Below the pieces are notes generated by a model. It made no database searches. It saw only the letters and a list, made by a program, of their open reading frames with translations, and was not told the DNA's origin. A program made the translations under genes and the position numbers. Shown here piece after piece: positions 33,983 to 47,174 of a stretch of 64,000 nt of DNA. Origin of the DNA: Microstegium vimineum (lineage: Eukaryota; Streptophyta; Magnoliopsida; Poales; Poaceae); the NCBI GenBank assembly GCA_022036555.1, contig CM039133.1, forward strand, positions 43,104,718 to 43,168,717, in the 5' to 3' direction. The first letter of the stretch is position 1. Each line of letters starts with the position of its first letter.

Positions 33983-34853
33983 GCCGTGCAGATGTGGTGC
34001 GTGAACGGAGGAAGAGCAGGGGAGGAAGGGAGCTCTGCGGTGTTACTTATAGGGCGAGAGGGGCGCTGAACGCGGAGCCGTGCGCGACCGTGGCTTCAAG
34101 GCGGGCCTTGATGGCCTCCTTGATGGCCTGTCTTCAAGGGCCTTCCATCTGGAGTGACAGGAGGAGCGGCGGCGATGCCGGGCGGCATCTCCGCGCGCTG
34201 AGGAAGAAGGAAGAGGATGACGGGCGGGGTCCACGCGATAGAGAGAGAAAGGGCTGTGGGGTGCTATTACTTGGCGCCGATAGGATGCCCCCACAGGGTA
34301 GAGAGAGAAAGGGAGAGTGCGGGTGAAGCAGTGGGCGCTGATGGCTTGGGCTCGCGTGGCAGAGAGAGAGAGAGAGAGGAGGTGGTGCACTAGCTCTGCT
34401 CGTCGACAGGGCGGACCCGCGTGTCGGTGAGCGTGAGAGGGAGAAGGCCTGCGGGATGGGGAGTGCTCCGCATGGGCCTTGGAGGTAGGCCGAGCTGGCT
34501 GGGTCGAGGTGCTGGGCCGGCAGAGGTGAGGTGGAGTGCGGGTGAGGGAGGGAGAAGGACTGGGCCGACTCCTCGGTTGGGCTAGAAGGGAGGGAGAGAA
34601 AGAGAGAGAAAAGAAAAGCTCTTTTCTTTTTCTAGTTTTTGAAACACAAGATCAAATCTTGAGCTCACCCAACCTAACCTACACTCAACCAAAAGCTAAA
34701 GTACTTTAGCATGAATGAAACAACCATGTTACTAAACTCCATGTGAATTTATTTTATTCCAAAAAGTTTTAATTTCTCCTATATTTCATGAGTATAAATT
34801 GAAGAAAAGCTTAATTTATTACTATTTTCAAAAGGCAAATTTAGGGTGTTACA
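33983..34853 (-). repeat. Partial LTR, probably of a Ty3 chromovirus
   Basis: The minus strand starts TGTAACACCCTAAATTTGCC at 34853, a start typical of several grass Ty3 LTRs, followed by an AT-rich part and a GC- and purine-rich part with (GA)n near 34364-34380. The other end is missing because copia D is inserted. The family assignment is a guess from sequence style. Confidence 0.45.
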
Positions 34854-35032
34854 GGGCCCGTCTCTCACAACAAAACAACCAAAAACAACATTAGCCCAAA
34901 ACAATCAAGTGAACAGGCTCAGAGTATCACTGTCCTTCTGGCTTTAACCGACTATGATAGCATAATGGACATTGTGATAAGTGGACTAGCTACCTCTGTT
35001 TCAAGGCATGATTAACGTGGCAGTGATAGTTG
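34854..35032. other. Unassigned spacer
   Basis: Between the partial LTR and the CACTA terminus. No reading frame or repeat recognised. Confidence 0.4.
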
Positions 35033-35185
35033 CACTAGTACAAAAGCTTACTATGCAGGCGGTTCGGAACGCATTTCTACAGGCGTTTTCCCGAACCACC
35101 AACGCTGGGGCCAGTAGATTTCTACTGGCGGTTGCTTGAGAACCGCCTTTAGAAATCCATTTCCACATGCACTATCAGTAAATGG
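35033..35185. repeat. CACTA-Z terminal and subterminal repeats
   Basis: After the CACTA terminus, short motifs of the GGCGGTTC / GAACCGCC type alternate in orientation (35062, 35092, 35128, 35150), spaced about 20-35 bp. Confidence 0.6.
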
Positions 35186-35454
35186 TTTTCCAGTTTTAAT
35201 TTTTTGGTATTTTTTATATATTATTGTATTATTTAATATATACATATATATTGTTATTGAAACTAATTAACCCTATTGGATGGTGTTAAAATATATAGCA
35301 ACATGCAAATTAAATATCTCATACATATATTTCTTTCTTCAAAGTACCATGCTCGCAATAAAGTTACAAGTGTATGGCATATTATATACATGAGTCTCAC
35401 ACTCACACACATAAAGTTACAGGTCTATATACATCAAGAGTTTGGACTTGTCCT
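35186..35454. other. CACTA-Z 3' untranslated region
   Basis: AT-rich DNA between the subterminal repeats and the stop codon of the protease gene. No coding potential. Confidence 0.5.
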
Positions 35455-35745
35455 CTAAAAACCGGACCGAGTAAGATTTAGGCTATAAACCTGTGTTAGC
35501 GCATCGTACTCGGGCTTGGCTAATTCACTCTCATAATCATTATATTTCCCTACACTTGAGATGACTTGTTTGATGAGGAAAAGGCACACGTCCTCAACTA
35601 TGGCGTACAATGTCTTTTCATTGATGGTCGTCGCCTTGACTTTTTTCTTGGAAGGTTTCTTCATAATTGTTGTGTCTCCTCCTCCTCTCATGTGCTCGCA
35701 CACGTAGTATCCACATAGGATAGATCTTGGTGGTTGCTTGTGGCA
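35455..35745 (-). pseudogene. CACTA-Z Ulp1-like gene, last exon (catalytic Cys)
   Basis: The exon begins after acceptor TTTTATAG at 35746 and reads CHKQPPRSILCGYYVCEHMRG. The Cys in LCGYYVCE is in the position of the C48 nucleophile. The frame is open to its stop at 35455 and ends in a helical tail. Phase 0 joins it to the exon at 47262-47175. Copia B sits in the intron between them. Confidence 0.8.
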
Positions 35746-35805
35746 CTATAAAACATAAAATTATAGTGGTTCTTTATAGATGCTCGTACACGTAGTATAT
35801 CCACA

Positions 35806-37705
35806 TGAAGAACCGAGAACGGCGACCAGAGGGGAGGTGAATGGGAGCCTCAAATTTCTCTCAAAATATTCAGACGAAAACGGAGAAATGAAAGCTCACC
35901 GGTAGTGAAGGAAAACCCACCGGAAACCCCCAAGATAGAGTTCTCAACCCCTATAATAAAGAGACAAAAACCCCAAGCAAAACGGCCCCAAATGTAGGCG
36001 ACGGATGCTGGACAACAGGGCGACAGACGCTAGGCATCGGACGCTGAGAGATCGTCCGTCGGCCTTCCAAAAAGCCTTGTAGAGGAGACGCAGAAGGCAG
36101 GGCGTCGGACGCTGGGCGATGGACGCTTGGGTGAGCGTCCGTTGGCGTCGGACGCTGCACGACGGACACTTAGGGGAGCGTCCGTCGGGCTTCCAGTGAA
36201 CGCTGAAAATCCAGACAGACTAGCAAAGCAACGAACGTAGGGCGACGAACGATGGACAACGTCCGGTGCCAAACTCACACACACGCGGACGAACGTGACG
36301 GACGCTGACCTCAGAACATCCTTATGTCCGACGCCTCGACGGATCGTCCGACGCCAAAACTCAGAGCGTCCGGCGCCCTCGAGCAAAGCACAGAAACATG
36401 AAAATTGTTTTCTCTCCTCCAAATCTTCCCAAAAATCAACCAAATGAACTCCAACTGCAACCAAATTTTGTAGGCATGATCCTTGTGCAGCTGGGGAGCT
36501 CTCCCGAAGAAATCAACGCTCAATTTGGAGAGGATAAACGGGAACACTCGGATTTTGGAGAGAAAAGGCACAACGAAGAACGCCGCAAAGAAAACGCCCG
36601 ATCTGTGTGCTCGTGAGGTTTTAGGAAAATTCCTTCGGTGCAAAGTTGCTCCTCACGAGTACCAAGAACTTGGTTCAAACGGATTTGCAAGAGCTACTAC
36701 CTACAAAGAGAAATAATCTCGGGAAAATAAGGAGAAAAAGCAAAACACGAAGAACACAAGCAAAACGGGGACACAATCACGAAATCGAAGCCACCATGGC
36801 TTACGGAGGTTACGGCCTCCGATTCCTCGTGACAAACTCAAGTTCTTATAAAGGTTGGTGGAAGCAACCTAGGGATCTCATGAACTAGAGAGAGAGAGTT
36901 GGGGCAAATGATTAGGGTTCAAAAGATGGGATGAGGGATACCCCTTCACCCCCTACTTATCGGGCTTTGGCTATTTCCCAAAGACCCCCCTAGATACATT
37001 GAGTGAACTATCTAGCCTAAGCATTGCAGTCCAAGCACCGGAAAATATCTCCCGCATTTTGAATGGACGGCCCCACTTCCTGCCGGGAGTTGCCGTCGCC
37101 TCAAAGCAACCTCCAGGATTCCGCCACGTGCCATCCCCGCTTCCTCGGAAGCTCCGCCTAGGTTTTGAGACCCAAAACTAGGAAACCCGCCACCGGTAGC
37201 TTTGGGCTCAACTACCGAACCCCGAGTTTTGAGGCCCAAACTCGGAAACCGTCCTCGGATGGTTTTGAGGCCCAAACCACTCGACTCGACCCACCTTGTC
37301 TTCGCCCGGTCGGACTCCGAGTCCCCTGAGCCTCCGCTCGACTCGCGCGTCCACCGTCTTGACTTGGTCGACTCGGTCTACCTCCATGTCTTCTCTCACT
37401 CGCTGGTGCCAAGTACTAGCCACCACAGCTAGTCCGCCGGCGCCCATGGTCCCTCAGTCCGAGCCCCGCTTCCGCCCTTCACCGCTCTCAGTCCATCGGC
37501 ACGGCAAGCCTCTACTCGACCTTCTCCACGCCATTGACCACTGTCACTAGGCATAGAACTTGCACACCACAAGCCGATAGACAAGCACACATTTCTTCTT
37601 TCGCAGAGGTTAGGGTAAGCCACTCAACTGAAACACTCATGTGTTGGTCAATCACTCATCATCAAAACTGAACATACATGGGTACTTATCCACCATGTGT
37701 TCGCA
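35806..37705 (-). repeat. Copia B 3' LTR
   Basis: 1,900 bp, TGCGAACACATGG to GTTCTTCA on the minus strand. Cluster of GCGTCCGTCG-like decamers at about 35995-36385. The polypurine tract AAGGGGGAGAT lies immediately upstream (37716-37706). Confidence 0.92.
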
Positions 37706-39365
37706 ATCTCCCCCTTGATGAGTGCATTGTCAACACAAGTGCATTTCAGATTTGAGCCACAAGGTAAAGCTCTCCAAATGACCAAAAAGCTACCAAAGCC
37801 AAAACGGGGTCACTTGAGAGAAGCAAACACGATACCAATTAAAAGAGTGAGGCAAAGACGATACCAATCGAAAGCATTCTTCAAAACACCTCAAGTCAAA
37901 TCCACTTACTAATGCCAAACAAAAAGCATATGGGCAATCAAAGCTAGCCCTCAAGAAGAGGCAGAAAACGGGCTCAACACCGCTAGCAAGTCCAAGATAC
38001 CAATCACAGCTCTCAAAAGCTCAAACTTTCAATTTAAACACTAGGGGAGCTCAAAGGATAGCAATAGCTCAAAAGATACCAATTGAAACCACTTACGTCC
38101 CCTAATGCTCAAGAAGCAATCAAAACCTGTCGAAGTCAACAAAACAAGCTAGATCCTCCAGAAGAGTCAAAGGCTCCCCCTGGGAACTAGCATACTCTAG
38201 ATACCAAGAAGGGGTGAAAAGAGCCAGGTCTGAAAGATACCAATTTAGCTCAAAAAGAACACATTTGCTCCCCCTTGGAAGTAGATGGCTGAAAATGAAA
38301 TGAAATGCACATCTCTCCCCCTTGTTGACACATGTAGCTCATCAAACATCAACAACTCAAGATCCGGCTACAAATGCCATGAAGTGCAAAATGAGTGCAA
38401 AAGCTTCATACTTAGAGCTAAGACAATGAATAGATGCTCTAAGTGATGTGATCCTGTGATAATAGAAAGCTCTACGTGCCCAACAAAGCTCAGTGAGCTT
38501 AAGATCACTTTAGAAGCTATTTTAGAGAGCATATCATGTGAGAGCAGAGAAAGGGTATCACCTCCTAGAGACAGCTAGACATGATAAACAAGATAGGATC
38601 TATCTCAAAGCAATCTCATGTATAGCAAGTAAAACTACCCCTTAGCAAAGTTCATACAACAAGCCAATGACCCAACTGAATGAATTTTCCAAATTTCAGA
38701 GTTTTGGAGCCAATTTTCAGTTTTAGGCACATTTAAGTTGTATGCGAGTGGTTGTCTGCAAAGTGATGCCACTTCTTACCAACCGGGCGAAGTCAAAGGA
38801 CTTGACACACCGGTTTTGGTTATACACGACACCGCTCAAGTATCGACCCTCATGGGAAGCAGTCTCGAACACACAGTGAAGTGTTCACAATGCAGACCCA
38901 ACTCGATCTTTCCAATTCACAAAACAGAGAGCAATTTAATTTTAGATATTAATCATGGTGCTCAAAGGTAGTGAATGAAACAAAGAAGAGCCATAGTTAC
39001 AAGATATATACAAGGCAGCCAAGAAGGTTTTTCAAAAGCCTGCACATGCTAGTGCCATTTCAGAGGTGAGATAGGGAATTTAAATTCAGTTTTAAAGCTT
39101 TTCTAACTTAGCTCTATTGCATATCATAAAGATCAAAAAGAGTCTAAGTTAGACAACACCATAGACACATAAAACACCTCAAACAGAGCATTGATTCATT
39201 ATATCAACTATAGATATGAAGCTTAAAATGAACTATGTCACAAATGCAAATGAGATGCAAAAAGTAATGCCACCAACTCACACTAACAAGACACCAAATT
39301 AGAAGAAGGACAAAGAAAAGACAAAAAGAACCAAAAAGAACTATGATACACAAAACTTTCCTCCT
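37706..39365. other. Copia B 3' non-coding region with repeated polypurine tracts
   Basis: On the minus strand, AAGGGGGAG-type tracts occur near 37708, 38176, 38270 and 38316. A 77-codon frame antisense to the element (38738-38971, plus strand) equals the one in copia A. Confidence 0.7.
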
Positions 39366-42300
39366 CTAAAAAGGAAAGCAAACAGCCAACTCGCCTCGAA
39401 GACGAGAAAACGCAGCTTGATCCAAAGGCTTCGTGAGAATATCCGCAAGCTGGTTTTGGGTTTCAACATGTCGGAGGTCAATGCCACCCTTCTCATAATG
39501 ATCACGCAAGAAGTGAAAGCGGACCTCAATGTGCTTGTTCTTTGAATGAAGCACGGGATTTTTGGCCACACTAATTGCACTCGTGCTATCGCAAAGCAGA
39601 GGCACCTTAGTAAGCTCAAGACCGAAATCTCTCAAAGTGGCAATCATCCAAATCAACTACGAGCAACAACTAGCCGCGGCAACGTACTCAGCTTCGCACG
39701 TCGACTATGCCACGCTAGACTGCTTGCAAGAAGACCAAAAAACCAAAGAAGACCCGAGAAACTGGCAAGTCCCAGAAGTGGACTTCCGATCAAGACGGCA
39801 TCCAGCAAAATCGGCGTTAGAGTGACCACAAAGCACAAGAGAGGAAGAGGTAGAAAACCAAAGACCAAATTCGGGAGTGAACCGTAAGTACCTCATGATG
39901 CGTTTCACCGCCTGCTTGTGCGAAGTCCGTGGGGATGCCTGAAAGCGAGCACATAAGCAGACGGCAAACTGAATGTCCGGCCGGGTCGCCGTCAGGTACA
40001 GAAGCGACCCGATCATGCTGCGGTACTCCGTCTAGTCCACCGCCTCTCCTTCCTCGTCAGCATCCAAGGCAATCGTAGTCGACATGGGCATCGAAAGAGG
40101 CTTTGCCTCACCCATGTCAAACTTCTTCAAGATATCCTTCGTGTACTTGCCTTGGTGCACAAACGTCCCTTCCCGGGTTTGCTTGATTTGCAACCCGAGA
40201 AAGAAGGTCAACTCTCCCATCATGCTCATTTCAAATTCCCTGCTCATAAGATCTGCAAACTTGGCAACAAGAGCATGAGAAGAACCACCAAAGATGATAT
40301 CATCCATGTATATTTGGACAAGGAGAGTGTCTTTTCCTTGCTTGAGGAGAAACAACGTCTTATCTACCGATCCCATATTAAAGCCCTTAGCAAGCAAAAA
40401 GGTTTTTAGCCTATCATACCATGCTCTAGGTGCTTGTTTCAAACCATACCAAGCTTTGTGAAGTTTAAAAACATGATTTGGAAACTTGGGATTTTCGAAA
40501 CCGGGAGGTTGTTTAACATAAACTTCCTCCTCTATGTAGCCGTTTAAGATAGTACTTTTAACATCCATTTGAAAAAGTTTAAAACCTTTAGAAGCCGCAA
40601 AAGCTAGAAGGATTCTAATGGCTTGTAAATGAGCTACGGGAGCAAAGGTTTCCTCATAGTCTATTCCCTCCTTTTGACAAAAGCCTTGAGCTACCAACCT
40701 AGCCTTGTTGCGCACTACCACCCCATCCTCACTTTGTTTGTTTTTGAAAACCCATTTGGTACCTATAGGGTGGCAACTAGGTGGTGCAGGAACTAAGACC
40801 CAAACATGGTTTCGCTCAAAGTTTTCTAACTCCTCATGCATGGCATTAACCCAATCCGGATCCATCAAAGCGTGTCCAACATCTCGAGGCTGAAAAGAAG
40901 CGACAAAAGCCGAATGAGCAAAGTGAGACATATAGGACCTGGACCGTGTGACTCGATGGTCAATGTCGCCGATGATGTTCTCCGGCGAGTGCTGCCGCTG
41001 GATGTGGCGGGGAGCCTGCCCGGATGAAGTGGCCTCCCCCTCGACAGCAGTTGGAGCTCCCTCAGGTGCAACGGGCACCGACTGAGGAAGCTGCTCGAAC
41101 GGCCCCCATGTAGAGGAAGTAGTCGGATCGGGACCGTGAGCCGAAGTGGACGTCGCAGGGTCGACGGCGGCAGCCGGTGGAGTCGGCTCGGGATCACTCC
41201 AATTGGCATCATCCTGCTCCTCCTCCACAAAGATGCTAGTGTTCACCTCATCATCACCTGCAAGCTCAAAAGCAGTGGAAACACAGGGCATAGTTTGATC
41301 GAAGGTAATCTCACAAGTCTCCATCACTCGGTTAGTTTCAAGGTTAAGTGCACGATAAGCATGAGAGTGAGTAGAATAACCAAGAAAGATACCGTCAGAA
41401 GACCGTGATTCAAATTTATCCAACTTACTGCCCTTTTTGAGGATGAAACACCTGCACCCAAACACCCGTAGGTGACTTACCTTGGGTGGTCTCCCAAATC
41501 ACAGCTCATAAGAGGTCTTTTTATTGAAAGCTCGGAGAAAAATGTGATTGGAAACATAGCAAGGAGAACTGAGTGCTTCGGCCCAATACCGCCTAGGAGT
41601 CCTATGCTCATCAAGCATCGTCCTGGACATCTTAACAAGGGTCCGATTCTTGCGCTCAACAACACCATTCTGCTAGGGAGTGTGAGGTGAGGATAACTGG
41701 TGATCGAGACCCAAAGAAGAGCAAAGAGTTGCAAAGTGAGCATTCTTGAATTCTATGCAATTGTCACTGCGGATAGCTCTCATGGCATTCTTAGGTAGCT
41801 CATTTTGCAATCTCAAAATCAGATCTCGAACAAGTGAAAAAGCCTCATCCTTACTCTCCAAAAAGAACACCCAAGAGTACCTCGAGTAGTCATCAACGAC
41901 TACAACAACAGACCACTTCCCTCCCTATGACCTAACCCGAGTTGGACCAACTATGTCCATGTGTAAGAGCTCGCCGGGTCGAGTGGTCATGACCTCAGTC
42001 ACAGGAGGATGGGAAGTGGCAACCATCTTGCCATGCCTGCAAGGATGGCAAACCAAATCCTTCTCAAACTTTAGCTTTGGCAATCCTTGGATAAGGTCCA
42101 TTGAGCTAAGCCTTGCATGCAAGTTAAAACTCAAGTGTCGCAATCTCCTATGCCACTTCCAAAGCTCGAAAGAAGAACTAGCAAGAAGACAACGAGAAGG
42201 TCCGGAAGAGATAGTAAAATCCGCATGAAAAACCTTCCCGAAGGGTAAAATCCGGCAAACAAGCTCACCACGAGAGTCCAAAATCCAAGAGAGATTAGGC

Positions 42301-42575
42301 TTGAAACTCACATCAAAACCGTCATTAAGGAGTTGCGAAACCGAAAGAAGGTTAAAATGAAAATTCGCAACCAAAGCAACATCCTTGAGGACAAAAGAAG
42401 AGTTCACTCGGATGGACCCTCAGGAGACAACCTTACCTTTACTCTTGTCTCCAAATGTAATGTACTCGGTGTGGCACACAGGGTCGAGGCTGGAGAACCA
42501 CTTGGCACTTCCGGTCATATGGCGTGAACATCCGGAATCCACAAGCCAAGTCTCCTCCAGTCCTCCTTCCTACAT
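39366..42575 (-). pseudogene. pol: Copia B pol: protease, integrase, RT, RNase H
   Basis: Protease active site VDSGCSRHMTG near 42540. The GAG-pre-integrase region has CHPC. Integrase has LHMDIVGP, then IRSDNC and VERKNRTL. RT is in an open 477-codon frame (41465-40032) with YMDD at 40310-40299 where copia A has YVDD. RNase H carries ADF and CEAEY. In-frame stops include one at the start of the protease-integrase link, a TAG near 41925, one after HTP near 41673, a TAG at 40032 and one after QSSVA near 39705. Stop at 39366. Not translatable as a whole. Confidence 0.9.
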
Positions 42576-45149
42576 CAATAAAAAGACATAGGGTGAGCAA
42601 ACGGACCAATACTGGGGTTAGTAAACTGTGAAGGATACCAGTGTTGTCCCATTTGCCCAAAGAATGGGTTAGGAGAAAAACCAAACATCTCCTGCCCCAC
42701 GGAGGGATAGCGATCACCACGATAGGGAAAACGTGGTCCGCTAACGAAGGGTGGAGTAAAGCCACTGCCATGAGGCCCGTAGTCGTATGGGTCACAACCG
42801 GTACCGCGTTGGGCACGACCACCACGTGGTCTCACCTCCTGAGGCCTAGCACCTTGAGGCATTGTACCTCTAGGCCTAGTAGTGCGCCTCCGAACTTCTG
42901 GTTCACGCACCCCAACTCGTGAGTGGTACATGTCCCGGTTGTTCAACTCAACCTGCCTCTGATCATCTCTCTTCCTCCAAAAGCAAAACTCAGCCAAGTG
43001 CCCATCCCGCTCACAATACTCACAATGGTACCTCACCACACTCTTGGTAGGCACTCTCTTGTTGGGTTGGGTGGCTCTAGCTTTCTTAGGAAGGGGATCA
43101 CTAGAGATGTCTGGCAGTGTGTCAAGTGGTTTGCGAAGATGGTTCGGTTTTGCAATCCACACTTGCTTCTGTGGAGTGGTTTTGGGTGGCTCTTCAAACA
43201 CACCATCTCTCACAGGAAACTCAGAGGGGTCGGTAGGCTTAGGTGGACTGATCTTGGTAAGCTTGGGAGTTGTGGTGGATTTCTCATTCTTTCTCAAACC
43301 ACTGCACTCACCGATCTTACCGAACATGCTATCATCCTTCCCACCTATAGCAAAGCCTACTCCCGTGCTGCCAACCCTTTTGCATTGGCTAAGCATCATC
43401 CCCAGTTGCTGCTCTCGGCAAGACACCCAGATCAAGATGGACCAAAGGTATGTGTTTTCTTCCTCGGTACGCATCTTGTCGTGTCTACACGACGCGATCT
43501 CAAGCTCCAAAGCCTCAAAGCGTTCTGACTCTCTAGTGCTATCTGAGCTGACCTTCTCTAGCATAGCAATCCTAGCATCACTTTGTGCCAGCTCAGAACG
43601 CAAGCCTAAGCAAGACTTGCACGCACCAAGTAAGCTAGGCCTAGCCTTCAGCTCACTGACCTCCTCAAGTAGAGTGCCATACTTGTCCTGGAGAGTGACA
43701 AGATCAGACATGTGAATGGCGCAAGCATCACACTCTACCTCCTCGGTAACCACTACTCACACCTTAGCAAAATCTAGCTCATGAAGCACGCTAAGTTACT
43801 TTGCCTTAAAGTCGTTCCTCTCGACAGCAGCACGCTTGAGCAACGCATCTTGACTCATCAAGGCGTCGTTTAGAGACTCAATCTCAAGAGAGAGACTCAA
43901 CGGTGGGTGGTACCTCGGGTGTGTCGGAGTCATAGTCGTAGTCGGGGCCATCCTTGCGCTTCCCGACCTTGCCTTCTTCAATCGCCTTGGTGCAAAAGCC
44001 ACCGTGCTTGGCGTCGGCGTAGAAGCATAGGCCGTTAAGCTTGTCCTCAACCTTTCCCTTGGACTCATCATCGCTCAAAGAAGAACCTCCATCGGACGAG
44101 GCATCGATGTCGCTGAGGGAGGCGAGGAAGACTCGGTGCTTGGCCTTCACCTTGTTGATCACCTTCTTTGAGGACCTTCGGGGGTACCCACCCTTGGGCT
44201 TGTGCTTGTCCTCGAAGTGATGCTCGCGCTTGTCCTTGCGCTTGGTGAAGTCACCTGCAGCTTTCTTGGGGCAGTTTGCGATGAAGTGATCCTCATCACC
44301 GTAACAGTAGAACCCCTTGGCTGAGCCACCACGCCGATGGTTCAAATGGTTGTTGTGAAACCGTGAGAACTTGGTGATGACCAAAGCCAGCTCATCATCT
44401 CCAAGAGCCTCCACTTGCTCCTCTATCACATAAATCAAAGACAAAGCGAACAAAGAGTGTGAAGGGTCAGAGGGGGAAGAAGACATACCGCCGAGGCCAG
44501 AAACCAACGCCATAGAAGGTTTCGACGGGTTTTCAAGCTTGGCCCGGGTCTGGTAGTCAATCTCTGAAGACTTGAGCTTGCTGAACAGCTCGTCCACGGT
44601 AAGGGCATCATAGCCCGGTGACTCCTAGATGGCAGCCACCTTCATCTCCCATACCTTCCGATCAAGAGCATGCAAAAGCTTGATAGCCATCTCATGATCA
44701 TCATAAGGCATGTTTACTCGATTGGCACGCATCTTGTTGACGATAGATTGGAAGTGAGTAAACATCCCGTCAACAGATTCGTCGGCCAACTGAGCAAAGT
44801 TCTCGTACTCTCTACGGTATGTGTCAAAGAGTCTGGACTTGATCTGAGGGTTGCCCTCATGATATCTCAAGAGTGTTTGTCAGATCTCCCGTGCCGTAGT
44901 GAGACTCGAAACCCGCTCAAACTCCGAAAGAGACAGACAAGAGAAGAGAATGCTACGGGCTCTTGCATTAGATGCATGCTGCATAACCTGAGCATCGGTG
45001 ATCCGAGCCTCAAGAACCACGTAGTTCTCATTCTCACAAATCTCCCAAAACTTTGTGTCAAGCTCTTGGAGGTAACCGTACATGCGCACCTTCCAATAGG
45101 CAAAGTTGGTTCCATCAAAGTAAGGAGGTTTACCAGCACCTCGCTCCAT
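42576..45149 (-). pseudogene. gag: Copia B gag
   Basis: ATG 45149, then PYFDGTNFAYWKVRM, the usual copia gag start. Two in-frame stops (TGA 44882-44880 and TAG 44627-44625) and a small deletion near 43885 break the frame. A first zinc knuckle (YGDEDHFIANCPKK) has lost a Cys, and a second, CEYCERDGHLAEFC, is intact. The long coiled-coil part between them (LEIESLNDAL, LGLRSELAQSD) is open from 43753 to 42575 (392 codons), ending in a Gly/Pro/Tyr-rich tail. Confidence 0.85.
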
Positions 45150-45195
45150 GTCGCCTTCGCGGATCAAGAACCGTGTAAGGTGGATTGATCCTTAA

Positions 45196-45210
45196 CAGGA
45201 TCTGATACCA
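45196..45210 (-). other. Copia B primer binding site
   Basis: TGGTATCAGATCCTG on the minus strand, 2 bases after the LTR end. It fits initiator Met tRNA, usual for copia. Confidence 0.85.
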
Positions 45211-45212
45211 AT

Positions 45213-47122
45213 TGAAGGACCGAGAACGGCGACCAGAGGGGGGTGAATGGGAGCCTCAAATTTCTCCCAAAATATTCGGGCCACTCTTCCCAAAAACCAA
45301 ACCTAGTTGCTGGGTGCTCAACAGTAGTGAAGGAAAACCCACCAGAAACCCCCAAGATAGAGTTCTCAACCCCTATGAGAAAGAGGCAAAAATCCCAAGC
45401 AAAATGGCCCAAAATACAGGCGACGGACGCTAGACAACAGGGCGACGGACGCTAGGCGTCGGACGCTGAGAGATCGTCCATCGGCCTTCCAGAAAGCCTT
45501 GTAGAGGAGAGTCAGAAGGCAGGGCGTTGGACGCTTGGGTGAGCGTCCATTGGCGTCGGACGCTGCGTGACGGACACTTAGGGGAGCGTCCATTGGGCTT
45601 CCAGTGAACGCTGAAAATCCAGATAGACTAGCAAAGCAACGGACGCAGGGCAACGGACGATGGACAGCGTCCGGCGCCAAACTGACACACACGCGGACGA
45701 ACGCGACGGACGCTGACGTCAGAACGTCCTTGTGTCCGACGCCTCGACGGACCTTCCGACGCCAAAACTCATAGCGTCCGGTGCCCTCGAGCAGAGCATA
45801 GAAACGCTAAAATCGTTCTCTCCTCCAAATCTTCCCAAAACTCAACCAAATGAACTCCAACTTCAACCAAATTTTGTAGGCATGATCCTTGTGCAGCTGG
45901 GGAGCTCTCCCGAAGAAATCATCACTCAATTTGGAGAGGATAAACGGGAACCCTCAGATTTTGGAGAGAAAAGGCACAACGAAGAACGCCGCAAAGAAAA
46001 CGCCCGATCTGTGTGCTCGTGAGGTTTTAGGAAAATTCCTTCAGTGCAAAGTTGCTCCTCACGAGTACCAAGAACTTGGTTCAAACGGATTTGCAAGAGC
46101 TACTTCCTACAAAGAGAAATCATCTCGGGAAAATAAGGAGCAAAAGCAAAACACGAAGAACACAAGCAAAACGGGGACACAATCACGAAATCGAAGCCAC
46201 CATGGCTTACGGAGGTTACGGCCTCCGATTCCTCACGACAAACTCAAGTTCTAACAAAGGTTGGTGGAAGCAACCTAGGGATCTCATGAACTAGAGAGAG
46301 AGAGAGTTGGGGCAAATGATTAGGGTTCAAGAGATGGGATGAGGGATACCCCTTCACCCCCTACTTATCGGGATTTAGCTATTTCCCAGAGAGCCCCCTA
46401 GATACATTGAGTGAACTACCTAGCCTAAGCATTGTAGTCCAAGCTCCGGAAAATATCTCCCGCATTTTGAATGGATGGCCCCGCTTCCTGCCGGGAGTTG
46501 CCGTCGCCTCGACGCAACCTCCAGGATTCCGCCACGTGCCATCCCCGCTTCCTCTGAAGCTCTGCCTAGGTTTTGAGGCCCAAACCCAGGAAACCCGCCA
46601 CCGGTAGCTTTGGGCTCAACTACCGAACCCCGAGTTTTGAGGCCCAAACTCGGAAACCGTCCTCGGATGGTTTTGAGGCCCAAACGACCAAACCACTCAA
46701 CTCGAGCCACCTTGTCTTCGCTCGTTCGGACTCCGAGTCCCCTGAGCCTCTGCTCGACTCGCGCGTCCACCGTCTTGACTTGGTCGACTCGGTCTACCTC
46801 CATGTCTTCTCGCACTCGCCGGTGCCAAGTACTAGCCACCACAGCTAGTCCGCCAACGCCCATGGTCCCTTAGTCTGAGCCCCGCTTCCGCCCTTCACCG
46901 CTCTCAATCCATCGGTACGGCAAGCCTCTAGTCAACCTTCTCCACGCCATTGACCACTGTCACTAGGCATAGCACCTGCACACCACAAGCCGATAGACAA
47001 GCACACATTTCTGCTTTCGCAGAGGTTAGGGTAAGCCACTCAAACTGAAACACTCACGTGTTGGTCAATCACTCATCATCAAAACTGAACATACATGGGT
47101 ACTTATCCACCATGTGTTCGCA
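45213..47122 (-). repeat. Copia B 5' LTR
   Basis: 1,910 bp, TGCGAACACATGG to GGTCCTTCA on the minus strand. Cluster of GCGTCCGTCG-like decamers at about 45420-45790, denser than in copia A. Confidence 0.92.
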
Positions 47123-47174
47123 CCACATAGTACATGTATGATATGTATTCATAAGAGTAAGTTTTCATACTTAC

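Larger units (their letters stand above)
35806..47122 (-). mobile_element. Copia B: full-length Ty1/copia element, minus strand
   Basis: Target duplication CCACA (35801-35805 and 47123-47127). LTRs 45213-47122 (5') and 35806-37705 (3'), about 1.9 kb each, clearly diverged, with a replaced segment of tens of bases near the 3' end of the LTR. The internal order is PBS, gag, protease, integrase, RT, RNase H, non-coding 3' region, polypurine tract. Long gag and long LTRs point to the SIRE/Maximus side of copia. It lies in an intron of the CACTA-Z protease gene. Confidence 0.93.

Noticed and set aside
33910..34390. Arg/Gly-rich ORFs near 34 kb
   Set aside because: GC- and purine-rich LTR sequence with (GA)n. 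No domain, both strands open, no splice context.
43044..43715. 223-codon plus-strand ORF
   Set aside because: Shadow of the copia B gag coiled-coil frame on the minus strand. The equivalent frame in copia A is broken.
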